From: Mytilus trossulus
Taxonomy: Eukaryota > Mollusca > Bivalvia > Mytilida > Mytilidae
Reading direction: 5' to 3'
NCBI RefSeq assembly: GCF_036588685.1
Contig: NC_086381.1
Location: forward strand, 69,013,436 to 69,077,435
Length of the DNA: 64,000 nucleotides
This document shows, in pieces, positions 11,545-20,930 of this stretch (position 1 is the stretch's first letter; each line of letters starts with the position of its first letter). The position numbers and the translations under genes are program-made. The notes beneath the pieces were generated by a model. It ran no database searches and was not told where the DNA came from. It worked only from the letters and a program-made list of their open reading frames with translations.

Positions 11545-11835
11545 GCAATTTTTTGTACCTGTCCTTAGTCAGGAATCTGATGTTCAGTTGTTGTCGTTTG
11601 TTGATGTGGTTCTTATAAGTGTTTCTCGTTTCTCGTTTTTTTTTATATAGATTAGACCGTTGGTTTTCTCGTTTGAATGGTTTTACACTAGTAATTTTTT
11701 GGGGCCCTTTATAGCTTGCTGTTCGGTGTGAGCCAATGCTTCGTGTTGAAGACCGTACCTTGACCTATAATGGTTTACTTTTATAAATTGTGACTTCTAT
11801 GGAGAGTTGTCTCATTGGCACGCATACCACATCTT
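11545..11835 (+). repeat. Interspersed repeat family A, full copy
   Basis: It reads CCTGTCCTTAGTCAGGAATC, then GACCGTTGGTTTTCTCG, TGGGGCCCTTTATAGC, GACCGTACCTTGACC and CTCATTGGCACGCATACC. The same order is seen at 45350-45530 and, in reverse, at 7835-8270. Confidence 0.65.
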
Positions 11836-12599
11836 CCATAAATCTAATAACAGAAAATTCCATAGACATCTTTATACTCGCCAAATATACTACTTTGTTT
11901 AACTTAGTAGTTATTGATAGACAAATTCATACTCTTGAAACTGTCCCATGCATATGACATTATAGGTGTTGTCTTGGAAACATCTAACATGTAATTGGTC
12001 ATTTGTATTCATGTGATTGCTGAGGGAACATATGATATTTAAGTTTGTTCCCACATCACAATTCATTAAGTTGATATCTACACGTGAATTATATTAACAG
12101 GACGAGCCATTCAAGCATTTTGAGGCATTATATTTTTTCCCCATATCACAATTTAAAACAGGATATCAATAATATCCGTATGAGGGTGTGGATACGGTTT
12201 ACAAAATAGAGAATAATATGCAAATAATATAGAAATGAGAATAATTGGCGCCAGATACAAAAGAAATGAGAATAGTGGAGTGCTAGAAAATAAAACGAAT
12301 AATGGGATGGTAAATCATGAAGAATAGAAAAGGATAGAGAGAAAAAAAGTCGAAAAAATTAAAGAAAACAAGTATATGAAGACTGTAATCCAAACACTCA
12401 TGTACACTTCATTTAAATGTTTTTTTATCATTTCATCATTTCAAGAACTAATGTAGTTTATAAAATAACCAGAGCCGGCTGCATTCTTGCAATGTTCCAT
12501 TTTGGCATGTATCGTTACGTACTTGAATGAATTGAATGTTAAAAATCCATTCAGACATAATAACGAAAAGGAATTTACAAAATATTTCAATAAGTCAGT
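11836..12599. other. No feature recognised
   Basis: This is AT-rich sequence between a family A repeat and the right-hand subterminal array of the 4.7 kb element. Nothing coding was seen on either strand. Confidence 0.35.
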
Positions 12600-13010
12600 T
12601 CACATTTTTCACGAGTCTGTCAAGAACTTTCACGGAATCGGTTCATAAGTTTAAGGTAGTCGGAATTAAACATTCGCGGAATCGGTCAACAACTTTCACG
12701 GAGTCGTTCCAAAACGTGAAGTCGGTCAACAACTTTCACGGAATCGGTTCATAACTTTCACGGAGTCGGTAAAAAACATTCGCGGAATCGGTCAACAACT
12801 TTCACGGAGTCGGTCCAAAACTTTCGCGGAGTCGGCAAAAACATTCACGGGATTTGGTAATCTTACACGGCCGTACAAGTACTGTATTATTACACTGTAA
12901 AACTAGCACGGAGTCGGGGGTCCCGTATGGCTTTCCATAAATCTTACACGGCCGTGAAAGTACTATATAAAACATGCACGGAGTCGGGGGGTCCCATGTG
13001 GCTTTCCATA
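12600..13010 (-). repeat. Right TIR with long array of 22-30 bp units
   Basis: On the minus strand it reads TATGGAAAGCC, then the ACGGCCGTGTAAG block twice (near 12865 and 12950). The second copy follows a repeat of the terminus, so the right end carries a duplicated terminal unit. About a dozen ACTCCGTGAAAGTTNTTGACCG units follow, with progressive decay toward 12600. Confidence 0.7.
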
Positions 13011-13107
13011 ATATCGTCATCAGCGTTGTCCAAAGGCGGATAACTTTTTGAACAAAAAACTTTAGTATATGTAAATAGAAATAAATTTTTTTAACACAAG
13101 GTACCAA

Positions 13108-13271
13108 CAGTGGCGGATCTAGAAATTTTCATAAGTGGGGGCCTACTGACTGACCTAAGAGGGGGCCTTCTCCAGTCACGCTTCAGTGATTTCCTATATA
13201 AGCAACCAATTTTTTTCCCAAAAAGGGGGGGCCCGGGCCCCCTGGCCCCCCCCCCCCTAAATCCGCCTCTG
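13108..13271. mobile_element. 164 bp MITE with 5 bp target duplication (ACCAA)
   Basis: The termini are CAGTGGCGGATCTAG and, read inward from the right, CAGAGGCGGATTTAG. The direct repeat ACCAA flanks it at 13103-13107 and 13272-13276. The interior has G-runs and C-runs around GGGGGCC. Copies are at 15150-15317 and, interrupted, at 16955-17034 plus 21836-21869. Confidence 0.75.
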
Positions 13272-13394
13272 ACCAACAATTAAAAAATTAGGGGCCAAAA
13301 GGGTCATAAATTTAACTGTTAAATGTTTGGGTAAATATTGAATAATTGTTCTTTGATTTGCCGAATCTAACAGTGTTTTGATCCGGATTCTTAA

Positions 13395-13640
13395 TTTGTA
13401 TGCCCCACCTACGATAGAGGGGCATTATGTTTTCTGGTCTGTGCGTCCTTCTGTATGTTCGACCGTCCGTTCGTCCCCCGCTGAAGTCCAATCAACATGA
13501 AACTTAGTACACGTGTTCCTTATGATATGATCCTTCTTAATTTTTTTTAGGTCAAATTAGATTTTTTACCCAATTTCACGGTCCATTGAACATGGAAAAT
13601 GATAACGCGAGTGGGGCATCCGTGTACGTTGGACACATTC
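13395..13640 (+). repeat. Interspersed repeat family C
   Basis: It runs from GGGGCATTATGTTTTCTGG, through GTCCAATCAACATGAAACTT and CACGGTCCATTGAACATG, to TTGGACACATTCTTGTT. The copy at 59222-59438 has the same order. Confidence 0.6.
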
Positions 13641-14170
13641 TTGTTAGTACTGATTTCAAATTAGTCTACATTAAGTCCCATTTTTTTTTGATATTAACAA
13701 TATTGAATTCTTGGAATTCTTTTATATGCCAAATCTGAACATGTACTTAGATTTTTGATTTTGGTCCCTGTTTTGAAGTTGGTCCAAATTAGGGTCCAAA
13801 TTATACTTTGTTTGATTTCAACAAAAATTGAATACATGGATATTTTTTCTTTGATATTCTAAATCTTACCACGTATTTATTTTAGATTTTTGATATTTGG
13901 GCCCCTCTAAGTTAATCCTCATTGAGGTCTGAATGGTCAAACATTGAATTTTATTTGATTTCATCAAAAATTAAATTCTTGGGGTTTTTTGATATGCTTT
14001 ATCTTAGATTTTGGATATTGGAACATCAAAGTTAAATGTCCATTTCATTTTTTTTAAGTTCTTAGACCACATTCATTCTGTGCCAGAAACCTATGCTGTG
14101 TCAACTATTTAATCACAATCCAAATTTAGAGCTGTGTCAAGCTTTAATGTTGTGTCCATACTTCCCCCAA
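13641..14170 (+). repeat. Interspersed repeat family B, partial copy
   Basis: Phrases such as GTCCAAATTA, GATATTCTAAATC and GACCACATTCATTCTGTGCC recur in the long family B copy at 25080-26620. Confidence 0.5.
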
Positions 14171-14485
14171 TAATTGCATAGTGTTGTGTATATGTTCTTA
14201 AAAAAAACCTTTTTTTTTTATTAAAGCAATTTGGATATTTTCTTCTTTTTCAGATTTATATGAGGAAACATTGCATTTAAGTACTTTCTATGTCGTTTGA
14301 ATTATTGATGGCCGAGTTCACTTGAAACTTTCGAGTTAACTTTACTTACTCGGGTTTCAACAAAACGATTTCACATGAACCACTCGAGTTAACCCCTCGT
14401 ACCCTGGTTCCAACCCTCACCGAGCCAGGGTTAAACTCGAGAAACTCTTGAATGACGTCAAACCAATGAGAATATTTTATTTGTT

Positions 14486-15600
14486 ATGCTTGGTCATGGC
14501 CTTACCCTAGAGTTGCTTAGAGTTGTTCACGCGATAATCTGTGCACATGTCGTTTGCTTTTTTTTGACACTAGGTTGCTGTCTCAGTCATTGGCGTTTAT
14601 CCCACATTCTGTTTGTTGCACACTACATTATATATTCAGACATGCACTTAAGGTGTTATTTCATGTATAATAAAGTTAGAAAATACAGCAGAGAAGATCA
14701 AAGAACTTAATAGAAATAGAAGAAATGATTTTTTTTTTTATCATAAACGACCTGTTTGGTAGTCCCTGTCGGTTATATGAATGTAAACTTATTAGAACTG
14801 TGTCTTTTAGGGGAAAATGTATGGCTAAAATTTATTAGTTATGTTATTTGTTTGATAAAGATGTGCATCATTATTTCTTTAAATCGTAACTTTTTCAGTT
14901 GGCATTGTTGAATTAAGTGTCAAGAGATGTATGAAAGGCAACTCTGTCTACTTAAACAGCGTAGATTTTTAAGTAGTGCGACTTTTCCCATGTGTCTAAT
15001 GACTATATTTTATGGCATTATTATAAGCAAATAGCTTAATAAGTATAAGCACACGAGTGTGTGTCAAGATGTACTACAGATTTCACCTTTTGTTTTATTT
15101 TTATTAGTAGCTGTAAATCTTAAATGTAACTGTGTTTGCAAACATACAGCAGTGGCGGATCCAGAAATTTTCATAAGTAGGGGCCCACTAACTGGCCTCA
15201 GAGGGGGCCCGCTCTGGTCACGCTTCAGTGATTCCCTATATAAGCAACCAATTTTTTTCCCAAAAAGGGGGGGGGGGCGGGTCCCCTGCCCCCCCCCCCC
15301 CCCTAAATCCGCCTCTGTACAGTACACAAATATGTCTTCACTGGGAACTCCAGAGCTGAAACCTACAGACTTCAGTTTAGCAGGAACGTAACTCTATTAA
15401 ATTTTTGCACATAGAATTCTTAACATACACAGTCAGTCTACATATAGCTAGCACAGTTGTGCTTCTTAACGACATGTCTACTTGGCTCCCGAGACTTGGC
15501 TACCGAATGATGCATCCAAATAATGACTGCGCGATATATTCTCAGAAATTTTGCAATCCTTGGACATAAGCCACACCCTTTTGTAGTAAGAACAAATATT
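14486..15600 (+). repeat. Segment duplicated at 31010-31890
   Basis: From CACATGTCGTTTG through ATCCCACATTCTGTTTGTTG, CAACTCTGTCTACTTAAACA and GGAACTCCAGAGCTGAAAC, the sequence matches 31010-31890 in order with small indels. The main difference is a 168 bp MITE at 15150-15317, present only here. Downstream copies of the segment lead into a decayed LINE, so this may be part of a LINE 5' region. Confidence 0.7.
15150..15317. mobile_element. 168 bp MITE with 5 bp target duplication (TACAG)
   Basis: It has the same termini as the 13108-13271 copy and is flanked by TACAG at 15145-15149 and 15318-15322. The duplicate segment near 31640-31660 preserves the pre-insertion arrangement, so this copy postdates the 14.5/31 kb duplication. 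Confidence 0.8.
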
Positions 15601-15613
15601 CTACTAGTATATA

Positions 15614-15700
15614 TGTTCCGGACCATGTGAGTATTTGAACCATACGCGTATGGTCATGACCATATGCGTATACTCATATGGTCCGACCATACGCGGAAAC
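15614..15700 (+). mobile_element. Solitary left end of the TGTTCCGG element
   Basis: It begins TGTTCCGGACCATGTGAG after a TATA flank at 15610-15613 and continues through the CATACGCGTATGG palindromes. It then diverges from the complete copies (22455-23401, 61664-62678). No matching right end follows. Confidence 0.6.
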
Positions 15701-16708
15701 CGTGTATTCGCGAATGCTGTGGACGATTCCATACAACATTGTATATTATAGGGGTTTACATTATTGACGATTCCGTATAACATTGTAGTTCAGGGGTTGT
15801 TTACATGTTTAGTCGTATCTGGTATCTAATGAAAACGATGTACATTATTTCTACATATTTGTTTATATGTTGAAGGAAACAGCTCAATTTCATGATAATT
15901 TGGTATACAGAAACATGACATAAGTTTTTTGTACAATTTTGGTGTGTATATATGACCTACATTACAGCCCTGAAATTCTTGGTGCATTTAATGAGGGGGG
16001 ATATGAGGGGTTTACTTTTTAACGGATTTCTTGTACGCATGTAAATACTGGTGGAGGATATTCAGTGTATTTTTATACACCGTACCCAGCTGGGTTTGCC
16101 TTGATTGGAAGAATATATTTACAGACAGCTATAGTATAGATGAAGCAGCTGTATTTAGACATGGCATTTACCTGGGAATTCCCAAAATACAATGCTGACA
16201 TGGAATTTACCATCAATTTGGAATAAGCATGATAGTCGTACTGTCATACACATCAATATTTCTTTTTTTAAACCACTATTTATTTATAAATGCATAGAGT
16301 ATGAAATGTATAGTTTAGCAATGATTGTGTATATCCCTCCTGTAAATGTGCTTTAAATTTTGGTGTATCTACCGTATTTGGTATTATTCATTTATTTAAA
16401 CACATGATTTTATCATATTTTACAGAAACGTATCCTACAATTGTCATTTTTTTGTTTATCTGTCTGTTTTGGTGTGATAAAATGGCAGCTCAAAAATTGC
16501 CATGTTAAGTCATGCAGGGGACTTTCTGAAATAAGTGAATTTTAAATCACTTTTTTTAGTAGAAAATTCAATTTGCAAGGTTTAGTCACAAATTGGGATT
16601 TTGTAGTTTTTCAAAACTTAAAACAAATAGATTTAAATGATATCTTTTATTTAGTACATGTACATTAAAAAAAAAAAAAACACTTTTTGCTACTTTTAAG
16701 TAGCAAGG
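15701..16708. other. No feature recognised
   Basis: AT-rich sequence with two imperfect copies of a GACGATTCCNTA phrase near 15723 and 15765. Nothing coding was seen. Confidence 0.35.
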
Positions 16709-16798
16709 TCACAGGCACTTGTTTCAGAATTTTTTTTCCTATATACCTTGTTATAATAAGGTATATAGGAAAAAAAAATCTGAGACAAGTGCCTGTGA
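16709..16798. repeat. ~90 bp near-perfect hairpin
   Basis: The left arm reads CACAGGCACTTGTTTCAG, then T-run, then CCTATATACCTT. The right arm is its reverse complement, starting AAGGTATATAGG and ending CAAGTGCCTGTG. The loop is only a few bases (GTTATAAT). Confidence 0.8.
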
Positions 16799-16954
16799 GC
16801 AAGGTGTATGCCTTTGATGCTATCATTTAGCTGAAAATTCTATTTTAGTTGAAAAAATGCTATAATAATGGCTTTACATATTGAACTGATACTTTTTTAA
16901 ATGATTTTTCCCAGCAATGGGATTATTTTTCCTGTGAAGTTCAATGTTTGAGAA

Positions 16955-17034
16955 AAAAATTGGTTGCTTATATAGGGAATCACTGAATCGTAACTGGAGC
17001 GAGCCCCCTCTTAGGTCAGTCAGAGGGCCCCCAC
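16955..17034 (-). mobile_element. Left half of a MITE interrupted by the Polinton-like element
   Basis: The reverse complement matches 13135-13215: it contains CACTGAATCGTAACTGGAGC and TTAGGTCAGTCAGAGGGCC, the counterpart of the other copies. The missing half, ending in CCGCCACTG, lies beyond the inserted element at 21836-21869. Confidence 0.75.
17029..17034. repeat. 6 bp target duplication, left (CCCCAC)
   Basis: CCCCAC directly precedes the left terminus AGTAGTATGG. The same six bases directly follow the right terminus at 21836-21841, and the uninterrupted MITE copies have a single such run at this point. Confidence 0.75.
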
Positions 17035-17215
17035 AGTAGTATGGAGAGTGGAGTTTTAGGCACCCCAAAAACGCGTGGCGGCTGTGGCGCACCCAAATAT
17101 GGTCAAACCCCGCCTTCGGAAGTGACGTCACGGGTGAAAGGTCAATGATTCACGCCTAGGGACGCTGGAAGTCCTAATAAGGCCATGACGCTCGTAACCT
17201 ATGACTCATACCATG
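17035..17215 (+). repeat. Left TIR of the Polinton-like element
   Basis: Landmarks in order are GGAGTTTTAGGCACCCCAAA, ACGCGTGGCGGCTGTGGCGC, GAAGTGACGTCACGGGTG and the interior edge CTCATACCATGC. The right TIR carries the same series reversed, with few differences by eye. The TGACGTCA palindrome inside each TIR is a CRE/ATF-type site; a promoter role is speculative. Confidence 0.85.
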
Positions 17216-17469
17216 CGACCATGAATCATCAGAATGCAAGATCAGGACATGACTCATTACATGACAATACCACGATATACGTATGAAAATTCAAGAAGTA
17301 TTTTTTTCTGTTCGTGATGATGTTTTATGCAATCACAAAAACGCAAGGCGCTAAGGCGCTGGCGTCATATGAACAGTAGAACGCACGTAGATCTTTGCCA
17401 ATTCTAGTATGAAGGGCTATATATCAAAACGGAAGCACCTGATGTCGGATTACGACTCTTGGACCACCA

Positions 17470-18020
17470 TATGATGAATCCCATATATGGAAAACGACCA
17501 CAATACCCTATGACCATATATGGAAATTATGACCAAATTTGGTAAAAACCGTATTTTCACTCGAAATAAACATTCACGACCATATATGGAAATCGACAAA
17601 ACAACCTATGACCATATATGGAAATCATGACCAAATTTGGTAAAAAACTTATTTTCACTCAAAAATCAAAATAAAATACATGATCATATATGGAAATCGA
17701 CAAAACAACCTATGACCATATATGGAAATCATGACCAAATTTGGTTAAAAACTTATTTTCACTCAAAAATCAAAATAAAATACACGATTATGACCAAATT
17801 TGGTAAAAACCTTATTTTCACTCAAAAATCTAAATAAAACACATGTCCATATATGGACAACAGGTCACGTGATCGTATCGAGGAACGTTAACTCTGGTAA
17901 AAAACAAAGGAAGCAACTCTGTATATATATATATATATATCTCTTGGATTGACAATGCAACGTTCGAGGCAAGGTCACGTGATCGTATCGAAGAACTCTG
18001 GTACAAAAAAGGGAGGCAAC
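17470..18020. repeat. Left-interior palindromic tandem repeats of the Polinton-like element
   Basis: Bases 17470-17860 hold units of about 105 bp (landmark GGAAATCGACAAAACAACC at 17587 and 17692). Each contains two palindromes, CCATATATGG and ACCAAATTTGGT, and a CACTCAAAAATCAAAATAAA tract. Bases 17862-18020 hold two ~108 bp spaced copies of GGTCACGTGATCGTATCGA, separated by a short AT run. They lie after the last gene, between protease and TIR. One further ACCAAATTTGGT occurs near the right TIR at 21637. Confidence 0.75.
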
Positions 18021-18124
18021 TCTTCATGGTGTGAACGTCAATCACCGATTAATCGTATCGTGTTCGGGGCAAATAGTAAAAAAAATACCAACGCAGATGT
18101 CAGTTTCATATATATTTATTACAT

Positions 18125-18556
18125 TCATTCGTACAATGCAAGCAGTTTGTCGTCGTTACTCATCAAGTCTCTGGGGGGAAAATCTTTCACAATGTCTTCC
18201 ATGCTAATGTTTCTATATCTCATCTTCACGAAATGTACACAATAGAGTCCGCACGTATCGGATGATCCCGGTTGCACTTGAGTCGTACTGAATCTGTATT
18301 GAGGTCCGTTGGCGATGAGCACGTTCCTGAAGCGACGATGGTAATACTCCGGAGAACGTCCGAGTGAATCGAAGAATTCTGCCGGTCCCGTGGATGGAAA
18401 GTGAAACGTCACCCAATGCTTCCCCGGTCCATCGCAGGTATCCGTGTTGACGACATAGGTCATCGGTCGGTGCGAGATGTCTGCGGGTAACTCTTCGACA
18501 CAACGTACGTCCACCGGTAACCCTTCCAATGCTTCTTCTAGTTCCGCGTCGCTCAT
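18125..18556 (-). CDS. Adenain-like cysteine protease
   Basis: This 143-residue frame fits the adenovirus-type (C5/ULP-fold) protease of Polintons and adintoviruses, which matures capsid proteins. The order His (GKHWVTFHF), acidic residue (EFFDSLGR), Gln (VQPGSSD) and Cys (DTCGLYCVHF) matches the family's catalytic set. An ATG at 18554-18556 starts the frame, but protein-like sequence continues upstream in the same frame until a TAG at 18641-18643. Beyond that it resumes with a C2H2-like finger (CEECGLVFVHRRGLEEHAC). The protease may therefore be the C-terminal part of a longer, now interrupted product. It ends in TGA, 90 bases before the palindromic repeats. Confidence 0.8.
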   Translation of the reverse strand: MSDAELEEALEGLPVDVRCVEELPADISHRPMTYVVNTDTCDGPGKHWVTFHFPSTGPAEFFDSLGRSPEYYHRRFRNVLIANGPQYRFSTTQVQPGSSDTCGLYCVHFVKMRYRNISMEDIVKDFPPRDLMSNDDKLLALYE

Positions 18557-18643
18557 GGGAAGTGCGTCTTCGTCCGTGTCGTATTCGGAGGTATCCTCGC
18601 TGCCGTCGAGCCTCCTTTCCTTGTAGACCCTTTCCTCCTCCTA

Positions 18644-19578
18644 CCTGCGACACGCATGCTCCTCCAGTCCGCGGCGGTGTACAAAGACCAGTCCGCATTC
18701 TTCGCAGGCGATCAGATCGTTCGTGGTCGTTTCTTCCGTTTTGGGTTGTCTCCTCCTCTCCCGCCCCCGTCAGGACGTTCGTTCGCAGTCTCTCCGTCTC
18801 GGGGGTCTCCGGTTTGACGTCGACGAGGAGATAACCGTGTCGTCTTCTCGTGGCCCCGTCGAATTGTCGCAGGAAATGTTCGGATCGACCCGGGTACATC
18901 TGTCGTGCCAGGGTGGCCACGGGCTGTCGATCGATCGGATTGTCAAAGAGGACCATGTAATGACAGTTTCTTCTCTGGGTGGGGTCCTTTCCAAAATACA
19001 GGTTCTGGTAGATGGCGATCACGGAAAGATTTCGATGGTGACTTCCTTCGGTGAAGAGATCGTTGATGCGGGTGTCTTTGCTGGCGAGGGTCATCAGATC
19101 GTCCAGGACCACCACGTTGCGCACTCTCGGATCGAAGAAGTCGTCGCTCTCCAGGTCGGCGGGGATGCCTCTCACAAACTCCACCGGCGGGTGCACGCCG
19201 TCTCGTACGACGTCGTAGAGGGGTTGCCACCTCTTGTACAGTCAGACGATTCTCTGCGGCACCGGTTCGCACATCGCTTCCGCTTCTCGGAGGACTTTCG
19301 CCACGAAATGCGTCTTGCCGCAAGACGTCGGACCCGAAACGATCATGGTAAACGGGTGTCGAAACAGGAACGGGCCGGGCGGCGGCGGCGGCGGCTGTTC
19401 TTCCACCACAGGCACGGGCGGCGGCGGCTCTTCCACCGCAGGCACGGGCGGCGGCGGCGGCGGCTGCTCTTCCACCGCAGGCACGGGCGGCGTATCCCCA
19501 TTTCCATGCTGATTGCGATAATGTCTCAACATGAAAATCTCTCCTGGAAAACAGTCTATGACAGGTAGGACATTCCAT
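18644..19578 (-). pseudogene. Zinc-finger-fused packaging ATPase, broken
   Basis: The family is the FtsK/HerA-like genome-packaging ATPase of Polinton-type elements. Visible parts in order: an N-terminal C2H2-type start from the ATG at 19576-19578 (CPTCHRLFSRRDF), a Pro/Glu-rich linker of repeated PPPPPP blocks, Walker A GPTSCGKT, Walker B VVVLDDL, and a conserved C-terminal part up to about 18780. At least three breaks are visible: a one-base frame change near 19535 inside the zinc finger, an in-frame TGA at 19242-19244 between Walker A and Walker B, and a frame change near 18740-18790 before a second finger. The copy cannot make a full product. The GC-rich antisense frames across 18529-19568 are shadows. 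Confidence 0.8.
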
Positions 19579-20035
19579 GTTTATACTTCGATATCGAATC
19601 CGCTATCCTCTTATAACTTTTTTTTCTAAAATGCAGCAAGCAGAACACGTGATCGTCCTTGAATCGGCACACTCGTAATCTATCGTCTCTGACGGTGATT
19701 TCCAATAGTGTCACCTCGCCTCTCCTCGTCGTGCGGTAGAGTGGTCTCTCGAAGACGACTTCCATCGTCTCGTCCCGTCGTACTGCTACGGATTGAAGTA
19801 GTGGTAGATACGTGTCTCTGACGTACGATTCTTCCCTTACCACGTCGGAACATAGGTAGACCCTGCGCGTGGGTATTTCGAAAGTAGACACGAACGTCAT
19901 TTCCAATAGGGCACACTCCCACGTTCCATTCGTTAAGTGTGATCGAGGTAAACGTACTGAGAACTGACCTCCCCTTTTCTCGGGAAAGAGATCGAGCGAG
20001 TCTCCGCTATTGACGAATAAATAAAACTCGTCCAT
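19556..20035 (-). CDS. Putative penton/minor-capsid-like protein
   Basis: This intact 159-residue frame starts at MDEFYLFVNSGDSLDLFP and then has a FSVRLPRSHL stretch and GTWECALLEMTF. From memory, this N-terminal pattern (short strand, NSxDSxxxFP, then LPxxxxLxGxWECALxEI) recurs in small proteins of Polinton-like elements of cnidarians and molluscs, which are usually read as penton or minor capsid. That assignment is not proven here. I chose the ATG at 20033-20035 over the longer frame to 20155 because the upstream residues are low-complexity Gly/Trp. It overlaps the start of the ATPase region by about 20 bases, as expected for a compact viral block. Confidence 0.55.
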   Translation of the reverse strand: MDEFYLFVNSGDSLDLFPEKRGGQFSVRLPRSHLTNGTWECALLEMTFVSTFEIPTRRVYLCSDVVREESYVRDTYLPLLQSVAVRRDETMEVVFERPLYRTTRRGEVTLLEITVRDDRLRVCRFKDDHVFCLLHFRKKSYKRIADSISKYKHGMSYLS

Positions 20036-20372
20036 GATTAGATGAAGCCCGTGTTCTCCCCTTCTTATAAAGTTTTGAACAATACCGCCGCCGCCCCACC
20101 GCCACCACCGCCCCACCGCATTTGAAATTATTGCCCTGGTGTTGACATTGTTCATGCAGGACTAAGTCTGTTTTATTTTGAAAGTTTGTTTCGCAATATT
20201 TACATTTTAATGAACAGGTGTTCTGGTGTCGTAGGAAAGCATCCTTTCTGTTAAAAGTTTTATCACATTTAGCACAGGAGAAGCAACTAGATCCATGAAC
20301 GGATAATTTATGTCTATTTAGGTCGGATTGTCTTGAAAAGGTTTTGTTACACACATCGCATTGAAACTCCAT
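20007..20372 (-). CDS. Small three-finger C2H2 protein
   Basis: The product, about 121 residues, starts MEFQCDVCNKTF. It has three closely spaced fingers: C-x2-C-x12-H-x4-H, then C-x2-C-x12-H-x4-C, then C-x2-C-x12-H-x4-H. The tail is low-complexity and basic, and it overlaps the penton-like gene in another frame. The C2H2 type would bind DNA or protein, but no target can be inferred. I preferred this ATG over an upstream one at 20394-20396 because the finger begins immediately. The finger resembles the one fused to the ATPase, so both may derive from one ancestral gene. Confidence 0.65.
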   Translation of the reverse strand: MEFQCDVCNKTFSRQSDLNRHKLSVHGSSCFSCAKCDKTFNRKDAFLRHQNTCSLKCKYCETNFQNKTDLVLHEQCQHQGNNFKCGGAVVAVGRRRYCSKLYKKGRTRASSNHGRVLFIRQ

Positions 20373-20396
20373 CGTGAAAATGAAGATATTGATCAT

Positions 20397-20930
20397 TTAC
20401 TGCTTATATGTACTCTTGTGGTATTGTCACCTGCATTTTCATTTGTTAAAATAGTATAATACATTTATTTTCATTTGATAATATAAAATGGACGAAATGA
20501 GTGAAAGGAGCTGGTGCAAAATTCCTTGCAATGAGTCATACTAAGGGTATTCTGTGTGTCATAGCGGAAGTCTGTTTACCGTATAAAGAGCTGATGTAAA
20601 GTTTTTTTGTAATGAGTCACACCGAGGTTTCGTGTGTATCAGGTCATCTGAGGTCAAACACATGATTGAAAATTCGAAAAGTACTTTTTCTGACTATTTA
20701 AATTAAAAATATATTATAGCCGAATGAGATCGGAAAAAATACTTCTTGAATTTCCATTCATATTCTCCTTTGTAAAATATGCAAACGGTAAAAAAAATTC
20801 TTCTTGAGAATTCGTGAAAGAAACAGGGCAAATCGAATTCAAAATGGACATATTTAATAAAACCAATATATAATTATATATATAACGTAAACAAATAGTT
20901 ATCCTATCTCCTTATCATTGTCACTTTCAT
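20397..20930 (-). other. Intergenic stretch between PC4-like and C2H2 genes
   Basis: It holds no frame of note. Two imperfect copies of a ~110 bp unit contain GCAATGAGTCATACTAAGG near 20528 and GTAATGAGTCACACCGAGG near 20611, each with a TGAGTCA (AP-1-like) core. They could be promoter elements for the downstream block, or simply repeats. Confidence 0.4.

Larger units (their letters stand above)
8319..13010. mobile_element. 4.7 kb non-coding TIR element with 6 bp target duplication
   Basis: Both ends read inward as TATGGAAAGCCACATGGGAC. They are flanked by the direct repeat ATATCG at 8313-8318 and 13011-13016. Behind each terminus is an array of short units built on ACTCCGTGAAAG and GATTCCGCGAATG; it is short on the left (to about 8480) and long on the right (from about 12600). 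I see no transposase, integrase or polymerase in the interior, which holds family A repeats and another transposon end. The superfamily is unassigned. Six-base duplications occur in Polintons and Dada elements among others. Confidence 0.7.

Noticed and set aside
13091..15391. Glycine/proline-rich frames around 13091-13279 and 15059-15391
   Set aside because: They are translations of the G- and C-runs in the 164-168 bp MITE.
18213..18740. C-terminal half of the 327-residue minus-strand frame as part of the ATPase
   Set aside because: After the conserved ATPase end the frame becomes Arg/Gly-rich while the zinc finger and protease appear in another frame, so this part is out of frame.
18529..19568. 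Long plus-strand frames (for example 18723-19568, 281 residues)
   Set aside because: Antisense shadows of the GC-rich ATPase region; composition is low-complexity Arg/His/Gly and motifs lie on the minus strand.
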